NCBI RefSeq assembly: GCF_014200495.1 | Contig: NZ_JACHBY010000001.1 | Coordinates: 496,001 to 560,000, forward strand | Direction: 5' to 3' | DNA from: Mucilaginibacter geliditolerans | GTDB taxonomy: Bacteria > Bacteroidota > Bacteroidia > Sphingobacteriales > Sphingobacteriaceae | Length of the DNA stretch: 64,000 bases | Shown: in pieces, positions 34,155 to 41,983 of the stretch | Layout: each line of letters starts with the position of its first letter | How positions within the stretch are numbered: the stretch's first letter is position 1 | Notes under the pieces: generated by a model | Told to the model about the DNA's origin: nothing | Database searches by the model: none | Seen by the model: only the letters and a program-made list of their open reading frames with translations | Translations under genes and position numbers: made by a program

Positions 34155-35364
34155 GTAAGTTATAACCTGCCGATTTGATGGCCTTATATAGTTCCTTAAC
34201 ACTATTTTCCCATGTGTGTGCTGCTGCGAAGGTGAGGCGATCATTTTGCACTTCAGCAGAATTATCATGCAGCGCCTTTTCTATGTTTACCAAATAATCA
34301 TCATGACTATCACACAGATAAGTATGATCTTTAAAAACGCTCATCCCCTCTGTTAAGGTAGCAACCACCGGTTTGCCCATTGCCAGGTACTCATCAATTT
34401 TACGGGGGTAATTACCAATGGTAACCTGGTTAACAATTTGCGGGTTTAAGCAAACATCAAAGCCTTTAATATAGGCAGGCATGGTATCGGCAGGTTTAGC
34501 CCCCAGGAAATGTATATTTTTAATCCCGTGCAGATCACTGGCCTTAAACTCATTGTCTTCGGGCCCTACCAAAACAATATTATACTCAGGTTTTTGCAGG
34601 GCAATATATTTTAACAGCTCAATATCCAACCTGATACTTTGTAAAGCACCAACATAACCTATCACCGGTTTCTTTATTTGAGCCAGTTCATCAGGAACAT
34701 TGCCTTTAAAATTGGCAAAATCATCAATATCACAGCCCTGCCCTATATAGCATGATTTTGGGTTGTATTGCTTACAATAATTTGCCAAATAAACCGAGTT
34801 GGCAACGCACAGATCGCTTTTGGCAATCAGCTGTGGCTCCATCTTAGTACCATGTAATTTCCAGTAATCAACTGTCAGCAAAAAGTCTCTTGAATAGTAT
34901 ATGCTTATTTGGGGCTTAAGCAATTCCTTCAAATAAAAACACCTGAATATATCGTCATCGTTAAACAATATAAAACCCTTAAAATCAAGCTCATTTACAG
35001 CTTTTTTAATGGAGTTGGCAAAACGCTTGTTATTAATTTTATTTAGGGAGGTATAAATAAACTGAACCTTTATCCAATTGATTGATTCAATCATTTTGTC
35101 AGGATAATATGTCCATAGATTAGGCTGTATCTGGATAAGGCCTTCCGCTTTTTTGTGTATTATATCTATTCTTTTCTGTACACCTGGTTCCGATTTATGT
35201 TTCAAAACCGTAACCCTATCCAGTGGTGAATTAACATATAATACACGATTGTATTTACTCAGCTCAAGGGCAATATTTTTACAGTTACTGCCAATTTCAA
35301 CATCCCAAGGTTGCTGCCCAACAATAATAATATCCTGATTTTTTATAGTATCGGTTACGCCCAT
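34144..35364 (-). CDS. Glycosyltransferase (GT-B fold, GT4/TuaH-like), second of a pair
   Basis: 406 residues. It starts with QDIIIVGQQPWDVEIGSNCKNIALELSKYN and contains CVANSVYLANYCKQYN, KPVIGYVGALQSIRLDIELL and the donor-binding YPRKIDEYLAMGKPVVATLTEGM (about 335-360). It shares architecture with the next gene (32940-34154), so the two probably arose by an old duplication. Cytoplasmic. Acts in repeat-unit assembly; sugar specificity not deducible. The ORF overlaps its neighbour by 11 bp and follows the Wzy gene after 12 bp. Confidence 0.9.
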   Translation of the reverse strand: MGVTDTIKNQDIIIVGQQPWDVEIGSNCKNIALELSKYNRVLYVNSPLDRVTVLKHKSEPGVQKRIDIIHKKAEGLIQIQPNLWTYYPDKMIESINWIKVQFIYTSLNKINNKRFANSIKKAVNELDFKGFILFNDDDIFRCFYLKELLKPQISIYYSRDFLLTVDYWKLHGTKMEPQLIAKSDLCVANSVYLANYCKQYNPKSCYIGQGCDIDDFANFKGNVPDELAQIKKPVIGYVGALQSIRLDIELLKYIALQKPEYNIVLVGPEDNEFKASDLHGIKNIHFLGAKPADTMPAYIKGFDVCLNPQIVNQVTIGNYPRKIDEYLAMGKPVVATLTEGMSVFKDHTYLCDSHDDYLVNIEKALHDNSAEVQNDRLTFAAAHTWENSVKELYKAIKSAGYNLHGN

Positions 35365-35376
35365 TATTTAAAGCAA

Positions 35377-36909
35377 TTATATGGTTTGTTGAAGCTGTAA
35401 AGCTTTAGCAGCCTTTTCCTTTAACGAAATATCCAATCTTAGAGTTATGTTAATTAATGCCGCTTCCAGATAAAATAAGATGTTGGATGGAAATTGCACC
35501 AATGCTTCTTGCGGAAAATTAGCCAGGTTATAAGCAAATATGATCAGCGTCATGGCCAAACAATAGGTTTTCAGCTCCTCATTCTCGATTAGGTAATAAT
35601 TGTTTATCCCCGTTTTCAATATCACGAACATGAATGTACAAAAGAGTATCAATCCAATCCAGCCTTGCTCAACGGCTACCCTTATATACCCGCTATCGGG
35701 CGGAAAGCTAGCTAAGTACGAACCCGGGGCAAAGCGCTTACCCCACTCTCCTGTCGCGCCTAATCCGCCACCCAATGGATGTGTAAGTATATAGGGTTGT
35801 ATCCTCTTCTGATTCATCTTTCGTAAGTTATATGAATCATCATTATTAGGCTTAAACGCTGTTTGAAAACGCCTTAAATTAGGGTTTGATGTAGGTACAT
35901 TAATTAAAAACAGGATAAACAATGCCGCTACACCTGTACCGATCAATATCTTTCGATTATATTTTAGTATAGCGAAAAGAAACAGTGCGCCGGGTATCAA
36001 AACGTTGGCACCGCGTGTGCCTGAAAAAAGCATAGCATCCAAAAAAAACAGGGCCAGTACGCCTAACGCTATTTTTTGCCATAACTTTATGCGCATAGTT
36101 AACATGCATATAATAAATATGCTGGGCATAACCATGTTATAGGCAAAAGCAACAGGATCTGAAAATATGGAGAACTTACGCCAATGCCCGTCAATAAACA
36201 GCAATGAGGCTATGTCGGGTGAATTAAGATAATCCTGTTCATGTTGATTAAAGCCTATATATTCCTGCTTAAAACCATAGGCAGCACCAACAAAACTAAG
36301 CACCCCTAACAATACAAATAATACCCTGATGTATTTAACCGAGCGAATGTTATACATAAAAACAAAATAGCTTAAAGCCACTATTGCTACCGAGCGGATG
36401 GTATAAATCCAGGCTAACCTTGACGATGCGGCCGGGTTGCCAAATTCAAGCAGGTTATAGCCAAGCCATATAAATATTACCGTGGTTATAGGGCTTTTGA
36501 AGATTGACCAGTCGTTATTATCTTTCTTTACATTGATGAGTACTCCTAATACCAATAGTACCTGTAAAGCATCCATTAATGTACCAATTGGGCCATCAAT
36601 ACCTAATTGTGCTATTACAAATAGCAGATAGGCCATTACCAACAGCATTATTATCCCAAATTTTGGATAAACTACTATACAATATACTACAGGCGGTATG
36701 GTAATCAATAATATGAGCATTATGCCAAACGAGACACCATAAAAAGCTATACCAACCGCCATTATTATACCAACAATCGCCAACAGGGCAATCCCCGTAG
36801 TATTGTACAATTTTTCAATAAAAACGAGCCTTTTAAGCGTTTGTAAAAAACCCTTATTCTCCTTGCTTACTGAAGGACGCCCTATTTTATAATGAAAAAT
36901 GTTATCCAT
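35377..36909 (-). CDS. Wzy-like polysaccharide polymerase / O-antigen ligase family protein
   Basis: 510 residues with about 12 transmembrane helices. The large periplasmic loop between late helices contains THPLGGGLGATGEWGKRFAPG and PDSGYIRVAVEQGWIGLILF (about residues 385-430), the typical Wzy_C/O-antigen ligase signature. An Arg in FSGTRGANVLIPG (about 303-315) is a usual functional residue. It should join flipped repeat units at the periplasmic face of the inner membrane. Its place between a glycosyltransferase and the Wzc-like gene supports polymerase rather than ligase. Confidence 0.88.
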   Translation of the reverse strand: MDNIFHYKIGRPSVSKENKGFLQTLKRLVFIEKLYNTTGIALLAIVGIIMAVGIAFYGVSFGIMLILLITIPPVVYCIVVYPKFGIIMLLVMAYLLFVIAQLGIDGPIGTLMDALQVLLVLGVLINVKKDNNDWSIFKSPITTVIFIWLGYNLLEFGNPAASSRLAWIYTIRSVAIVALSYFVFMYNIRSVKYIRVLFVLLGVLSFVGAAYGFKQEYIGFNQHEQDYLNSPDIASLLFIDGHWRKFSIFSDPVAFAYNMVMPSIFIICMLTMRIKLWQKIALGVLALFFLDAMLFSGTRGANVLIPGALFLFAILKYNRKILIGTGVAALFILFLINVPTSNPNLRRFQTAFKPNNDDSYNLRKMNQKRIQPYILTHPLGGGLGATGEWGKRFAPGSYLASFPPDSGYIRVAVEQGWIGLILFCTFMFVILKTGINNYYLIENEELKTYCLAMTLIIFAYNLANFPQEALVQFPSNILFYLEAALINITLRLDISLKEKAAKALQLQQTI

Positions 36910-36948
36910 TAAAAGAATAATATCTTGAAGAAGAATACGAACGTACTA

Positions 36949-37143
36949 ATGAAAGCTACAACAATTGCCACTATCCTGGTAATCCTTTCAACCTTTTTAC
37001 TGGGATCAGGTATAGCATTCTGGCGTAATGATTTTTCAGTAGGCTCAATTCTCATCGTTTTTTACTTTATCATTCTCGGTAGTTTCAGTATTATAATAAT
37101 GTGTTGTAGCCACAGAATGTTTGTTGGCGTTACGCACTTTTAA
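36949..37143 (+). CDS. Possible small two-helix membrane protein, antisense overlap with the next gene
   Basis: 64 codons from the ATG at 36949 (the frame is also open from 36925). The translation is strongly hydrophobic with two potential helices (TIATILVILSTFLLGSGIAF and SILIVFYFIILGSFSIIIM). Its last 99 bp overlap, antisense, the C-terminal tail of the glycosyltransferase at 37045-38235. Hydrophobic composition can arise by chance opposite polar codons, so this may not be expressed. It is the only candidate in the 135-bp gap. Confidence 0.25.
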   Translation: MKATTIATILVILSTFLLGSGIAFWRNDFSVGSILIVFYFIILGSFSIIIMCCSHRMFVGVTHF

Positions 37144-38235
37144 TAATGATAATACCTGGTAAAAAATAAACTTCGGAATGTTGATCAATGACTGGTAGAT
37201 ACGCTTATCGGTATCTGACTTGGCAAGTGATATATAAAAACCTGTTACAAATAATATCAAGCCTAAAAGCCAGATAAATACAGCAGTTGTACTTACAAAA
37301 AAGTTTATCAGCATAAATACAACTGATAGTATTAAAAAGATAAATAAAGGCGGCCTTAACAGTATCAAGCCAAAAAGAAACTGATTGCGACTGAAGTTTG
37401 TGATGCCTTTAAATACCAATGTAAAACCAAACCTAAAGTACTTAAACCAGGTATTTATCCATCGTGAACGCTGTTTAACCAACTGATCGGCATGGGTAGT
37501 TTTTTCGTCGTATACGATAGCTTTATCAGCAAATGCAATCCGCAGATCATTACCAACAATTATGGATTGTAACACCTTATCAAATCCTGCACCGGTTATA
37601 TCAGTATTCTCCAGGCTATCACGATATAACTGTGTAGTAAATGCCATCCCCGAACCGGCAAGCGTCGCAGATGAGCCTATCCCAAATAGTATTTTACCAT
37701 CATAAAAATGATAGTAGATATCACGCGCGGCATCAAGGCGGGCATAGGTTGTATTCAGGTTTTTAGCATCTCTTACCCCTTGTACGGCTAAAAATCCTTT
37801 ATCAAAATACTTATCCAGCTCGTGCAGGTATTCAGGTGCAACCAGGTTATCGCTATCAATAATGGTTAAACGTGTATGCGGGCGCTTAAAATTGCGGATA
37901 GCATAGAAGTGCGAGCGTGTATTACTGGCCAGTGTTTCTTCGGGGCGTAGTAATATTACACGTTCATCATTAAAATCTAAGCCGGTTATATCGCATTTAT
38001 CTGCCACTATATAAACCAGGTAATTGGTATAGTTAAGCTTTAATATGGATGTTACCACAGCCGGAAGTGAATCTGTTTGCTCATAAGCAGTTACTATTAT
38101 GCCGTAATCACTTTCATATACAACAGGCAAAGCCTCCTTTGATTTCCTGTAGAAAATAAAAAGCAACATTGGCAAATAAAGGTTGTAACCAATCAAAATT
38201 TGCAACAGAATCCAAATTATCCAGATGACCACCAT
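37045..38235 (-). CDS. Membrane glycosyltransferase family 2 with QxxRW motif
   Basis: 396 residues. An N-terminal transmembrane helix (about 3-25) is followed by a GT-A domain with YGIIVTAYEQTDSLPAVV, YIVADKCD, the metal site DSDN (TIIDSDNLVAPEYL, about 125-138), GAGFDKVLQSIIV and QRSRWINTWFKY (about 232-243). QxxRW is the product-holding motif of processive enzymes such as cellulose and hyaluronan synthases. Three C-terminal helices follow (about 258-345). Alternatively a non-processive relative. It follows the Wzc-like gene by 32 bp in the leftward operon. Confidence 0.88.
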   Translation of the reverse strand: MVVIWIIWILLQILIGYNLYLPMLLFIFYRKSKEALPVVYESDYGIIVTAYEQTDSLPAVVTSILKLNYTNYLVYIVADKCDITGLDFNDERVILLRPEETLASNTRSHFYAIRNFKRPHTRLTIIDSDNLVAPEYLHELDKYFDKGFLAVQGVRDAKNLNTTYARLDAARDIYYHFYDGKILFGIGSSATLAGSGMAFTTQLYRDSLENTDITGAGFDKVLQSIIVGNDLRIAFADKAIVYDEKTTHADQLVKQRSRWINTWFKYFRFGFTLVFKGITNFSRNQFLFGLILLRPPLFIFLILSVVFMLINFFVSTTAVFIWLLGLILFVTGFYISLAKSDTDKRIYQSLINIPKFIFYQVLSLLKVRNANKHSVATTHYYNTETTENDKVKNDEN

Positions 38236-38267
38236 TATATTGTTATAACTATATTATTGTACTCGCC

Positions 38268-40442
38268 TTACTTTACAGCTTCCTTTTCTTCGGCATTAAA
38301 CTTATGAACCACGCTTAATACCCAACCCATAAACTTTTCGTCAAGGCTTTTCAGATATTTAATATCTACATGCTGACTATTACTTATTTTTTTGTCTGAT
38401 TCAAATACAGTCAGAATTTTATCTGCAAATGTGTTCCACTCTTTTGATTTGTTTAAAGTATCCAATGCTGATGTTTCAATTATAATTACATCAAAATCAG
38501 CCTTAAGCTTATTCAATTTGCTGGTGATGTTCTCTTCGTTACTTACCTCAAATAATGAGCCATCGCCGCCTTTGTTGCTGAGCACTGTTATTTTATGGCC
38601 TGCCTGTGCTTCTAAATTTGTGGTTGAGCCATTAAAGTAGTCTTCTATATATGCATTTGATTTGACGGATTTAGTTATACCCTGACTATGAAAATTACCA
38701 TCAATCAGCAATACTTTTTTGTTGACCAATGAATAGGCATAAGCAAGGTTTGTGGCTAAAAATGTTTTGCCTTCACCATCTATCAGGCTATTAATCAATA
38801 ATATTTTATGATGATCCAGATCCGTATCAACCTCATACCTTATGGATTGCATCAGGTTTCGGAATTGTTTTATTTCATTGTCGGAGGTTGGCCCTATCCA
38901 CAATTGCCGCAGATCAATTGCCGAATTGCTTAGTAAATTCAGGTAACCGAGTACCGGTTTGCCTGTAGCATTTGCAAGTTCAGACGGTGTTTTGATTGTA
39001 GTATCAAAAAAGTAGATAAAGAAAAATACAACTATGCAAAACACGAACATGATAATACCGCTCAATATCACTAATAGCATTTTCTTGGATGGCTCAGCTA
39101 TACCAGGCATGGCTATCTCAACCTGTTTAAGCTGGCCTATATAATTAGAGTCTAAACTGGTTTGATTGTATTTGTTAAGTATCTCCAGGAACTCCTTTTG
39201 AGCTACATCCACATTACTTTCATCCTGTTGTACAACCGCTTCATGAGGTACAATACCATCAAGCTCGGTATTTAAGCGCTTTAATTCATTTTGTATTGAT
39301 CCTATACCATTTTTGGCGAGCTCATAGGCTATTTGTAAAGAAAGACGCTGCGTAACGAGCGCCTGTTGGTTAGCAAGCGGACTGGTAATATACTTATCAG
39401 AAGATTGCATAATCTTTTCATTTACAGCAGTCTGTAACGAGTCGATCCTGCTTTTGTAAGCAGGGTTAAAATCACTTTGAATATATTTTTGATTCAGGTC
39501 CTTTAGCTGATCAGTAAGATTTACTATACTCTGGTTTACAGGCACCATTGCATTTTCAAAGTACTTACGGTCTTTAGGGTTAAAGTGATCATCAATATTT
39601 TTTATGGCGGCCTGGTTAGCAATGGCTTCGCGCTGGGCCTGCTCCAAGTGGGTTTCAAAATCAGCAAGCTGTGAGTATAGTGCGCGCGATTGTTCAGGAA
39701 GACTTAATATCCTGTTCTTTATTTTATAATTTCTAAGCTCAATTATTTTTGCATTAAGCGTATCTCTTTTTGATTGCAACAGGTTGCCTAAAAAGCCAAT
39801 AGCCCTGTGCTGGTTCTCTTTTATTGTGGTATTATAATAGGTAATAAACTCCTGCGTGAGTGTGTTTACTACGAAGGCCGCCAATTCTGAATCATCAGTA
39901 CTAAAATCCACATCAATAAAATCGCTTGATTGCGCGCGATAAATACTCAAGGTTTTTAATAATGATTCATCATCGTATTTCATTGAGGTTAGCAGGTTAT
40001 GCAAACCGGCCTGATCCTGGTTGTAAAGCGATAATTCTTTATGTTTTACATAAAAATCTTTGTAAGCAGTCAAGGCATGCGTACGTGCTGCCCCATCCAT
40101 AGTTGTGAAAAGCTTACTTGGCTTACGGAAAGGCTCATTACTGCTTAGATCGTGGATCATTAATTGGTAAGATACCTGGTTAAGCATCTTTTTTGAACGC
40201 ATGATCTCTATCAGGTTGTCAAAGTTCTGGGCTATCTGTGATTCCTGTTGTGCTTCATTATTGTTATTGCTTAGTGCCTGTTGACTTTTATCAACAATAC
40301 CGGTAGCTATCTGCGCCTCTGAAGTGTAGCTATCAGGCTGATGCCGTACAAGGAAATAGGTGATAATGATAGTAATTAACGGAATTATTATCAGCGTTAG
40401 CTTATGGCGAGAAAGGATCTTAAAATAATTGCCTAGTTCCAT
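38268..40442 (-). CDS. Wzc-like polysaccharide co-polymerase with BY-kinase-type ATPase domain, no tyrosine tail
   Basis: 724 residues. An N-terminal transmembrane helix (about 14-32), a long periplasmic coiled-coil Wzz domain (about 35-455) and a second helix (about 455-480) precede a cytoplasmic ATPase domain. Walker A is present (DGEGKT, about 555-560) and the Walker A' strand reads LLIDGN (usually DxD, about 578-583). The Walker B strand ends IIIETS (usually IIDTPP, about 653-658). The last Tyr is about residue 696, so the C-terminal Tyr cluster of classical BY-kinases is missing. It should set chain length and couple synthesis to export. Kinase activity is doubtful. Confidence 0.88.
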   Translation of the reverse strand: MELGNYFKILSRHKLTLIIIPLITIIITYFLVRHQPDSYTSEAQIATGIVDKSQQALSNNNNEAQQESQIAQNFDNLIEIMRSKKMLNQVSYQLMIHDLSSNEPFRKPSKLFTTMDGAARTHALTAYKDFYVKHKELSLYNQDQAGLHNLLTSMKYDDESLLKTLSIYRAQSSDFIDVDFSTDDSELAAFVVNTLTQEFITYYNTTIKENQHRAIGFLGNLLQSKRDTLNAKIIELRNYKIKNRILSLPEQSRALYSQLADFETHLEQAQREAIANQAAIKNIDDHFNPKDRKYFENAMVPVNQSIVNLTDQLKDLNQKYIQSDFNPAYKSRIDSLQTAVNEKIMQSSDKYITSPLANQQALVTQRLSLQIAYELAKNGIGSIQNELKRLNTELDGIVPHEAVVQQDESNVDVAQKEFLEILNKYNQTSLDSNYIGQLKQVEIAMPGIAEPSKKMLLVILSGIIMFVFCIVVFFFIYFFDTTIKTPSELANATGKPVLGYLNLLSNSAIDLRQLWIGPTSDNEIKQFRNLMQSIRYEVDTDLDHHKILLINSLIDGEGKTFLATNLAYAYSLVNKKVLLIDGNFHSQGITKSVKSNAYIEDYFNGSTTNLEAQAGHKITVLSNKGGDGSLFEVSNEENITSKLNKLKADFDVIIIETSALDTLNKSKEWNTFADKILTVFESDKKISNSQHVDIKYLKSLDEKFMGWVLSVVHKFNAEEKEAVK

Positions 40443-41137
40443 TATTTTATGTTTTCTAATTTATCGCCCAATAACTCTTCCAGATCTGATTTAGCTATAA
40501 GAAAGTTTGCTTCAGCAGTTATTTTTGCCTGGTAACTAACTGTTAAATTCGTTTGAGCCTTGTTATAATTATCGTAAGTTTCCTCACCCAGCTGGAATTT
40601 ATGCTTCATATCAGTCAATACATTTGTGGCGTCCTGGCAGGTTTGTGTAGCGAGCTTCAGATTGGCTACAGTTTGAATATAGGTGTAATATCTTTTCTTA
40701 ACATTATTTGCCAATTCTAATAAATACTCATCCTGTTCATAGTTTGCAACTTCCAGGTCGCCCTTCGCGGCCCTTATGGCATAAGGTTTCTCTAAAAATG
40801 TACCCAAATTAAAAAATATACCTACCTGTATACCATTAAAATAGCTGTAATTAGAAGTTCCGCTTGCACCGGCAAGTGTGTTAACACCTTGCGGCTGATA
40901 GATGTAGGAGAAAGTGAATGCATCAAAATATGATGCTTTTGCTTTACCAATATTACCCTCGGCAATTTTAATATGCCCCTGGTTAACCTTTACGTGAGGA
41001 TAATTTGCTTTTGCAACGGCTATTAATTTTTCAACATAAGCATCTGATATTTCGGGGATGATAGATTCTTGTGCGGATGCTTTTTGGTGTAGGATTATAA
41101 ATGCAGTTAAAAAAAAAAGTAGTTTTATCTTATTCAT
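40442..41137 (-). CDS. Half-length TolC-like protein, first gene of the leftward polysaccharide operon
   Basis: 231 residues, about half a normal TolC subunit. A signal peptide (MNKIKLLFFLTAFIILHQKASA) is followed by one helical hairpin repeat with short strands: VEKLIAVAKANYPHVKVNQGHIKIAEGNIG through a beta stretch (YFNGIQVGIFFNLGTF) and ANNVKKRYYTYIQTVANLKLA. The gene overlaps the Wzc-like start by 1 bp (TAATG), so the proteins are translationally coupled. No Wza/OPX (Poly_export-SLBB) gene is found here, so this protein may replace it as the outer-membrane or periplasmic export element. The reading frame is intact. Confidence 0.78.
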   Translation of the reverse strand: MNKIKLLFFLTAFIILHQKASAQESIIPEISDAYVEKLIAVAKANYPHVKVNQGHIKIAEGNIGKAKASYFDAFTFSYIYQPQGVNTLAGASGTSNYSYFNGIQVGIFFNLGTFLEKPYAIRAAKGDLEVANYEQDEYLLELANNVKKRYYTYIQTVANLKLATQTCQDATNVLTDMKHKFQLGEETYDNYNKAQTNLTVSYQAKITAEANFLIAKSDLEELLGDKLENIK

Positions 41138-41327
41138 ATATGGTTAGGCATACACCTTGTTAATGCAATCAATAGCTTAAATTTATGAAAAATTAATTGC
41201 ACGCAAATATTAATATAATTATATGTAATAATATGCACCTAATTTAACAGACAGGTAATTTAATTAAATATACTTTAAGCTCATTCAAAGCCTGCCTGAA
41301 TAGGTTCAGCAAACGTCTTAAAACAGC

Positions 41328-41371
41328 TAAAGCTTGCTATTTCATGGTAGAACATAAAATAGCAAGCTTTA
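41328..41371 (-). terminator. Intrinsic terminator downstream of the cytochrome c gene
   Basis: A 15-bp perfect inverted repeat (41328-41342 with 41357-41371, core AAGCTTGCTATTT) lies 22 bp past the stop of the minus-strand cytochrome gene. It separates that gene from the polysaccharide operon starting at 41137. The T-tract on the minus strand is weak. Confidence 0.65.
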
Positions 41372-41392
41372 ATTTACGGGGTTAATAAATAA

Positions 41393-41893
41393 TTATTTTC
41401 CTGGCGGCGGCGGAACTGAATCCCTTTTAGCTCCCGGACCTGCACCTGGAGCATGTATATCTCCGTGGTGCATCATGTCCATACCACCCATATCTTTTAC
41501 TTCATCAGGATGTGGATTGCCGCGGTGGCAGGTTAAACACTTAATATCGCCCATTACCAACCCAATTGAGTCTTTTTTACCTTCAAAATATTTACTGTTA
41601 ATTTTGGCCGTCATCTTAAACATTTCACGGGCCATGTTCTTTTCAGGCTTTGCATCACTGGCGAAATCCATTTTACCGTCATTGCCCTTTGCATGGCAAA
41701 AATTACAATGCACACCTAGTGCATGCGACCAATCATCCATTACCTGGTGAAGTGCCTCATGGGGTATGTTTTTAGGTAATACTTTCAGATTTTTAGGTCC
41801 CGGATGATCCTCGGCGCTCATAGAGGTTAGGGCTGTAAAAGCAACCACCCCGAGCATACAGGTAATTGTTATAAGTTTTTTGTTGATAAGCAT
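41393..41893 (-). CDS. Diheme cytochrome c of the photosynthetic-reaction-centre cytochrome family
   Basis: About 166 residues from the ATG at 41893 (an ATG at 41911 is also open). An export signal (LITITCMLGVVAFTALTSMSA) is followed by two heme c sites, CNFCH and CLTCH, 52 residues apart. Between them REMFKMTAKINSKYF resembles the Met-containing helix that ligates heme in PSRC-type cytochromes. The C-terminus is rich in Met, His and Pro (GGMDMMHHG). Periplasmic electron carrier; widespread in non-phototrophic Bacteroidota. It sits immediately downstream of ccmF and ccmE, whose products are needed for its heme attachment. Confidence 0.9.
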   Translation of the reverse strand: MLINKKLITITCMLGVVAFTALTSMSAEDHPGPKNLKVLPKNIPHEALHQVMDDWSHALGVHCNFCHAKGNDGKMDFASDAKPEKNMAREMFKMTAKINSKYFEGKKDSIGLVMGDIKCLTCHRGNPHPDEVKDMGGMDMMHHGDIHAPGAGPGAKRDSVPPPPGK

Positions 41894-41983
41894 AAATTCA
41901 AGTTTGAACATCTAAGATATGAACAAAATTTTATGCAAATTGATTACAAAAAGAAATATTATAAAATTGTTACCTGAGCTTGC

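Noticed and set aside
37045..38235. Cellulose synthase
   Set aside because: QxxRW is present, but the protein is too short, lacks the PilZ domain and the multiple-helix core, and no bcs partner genes are present.
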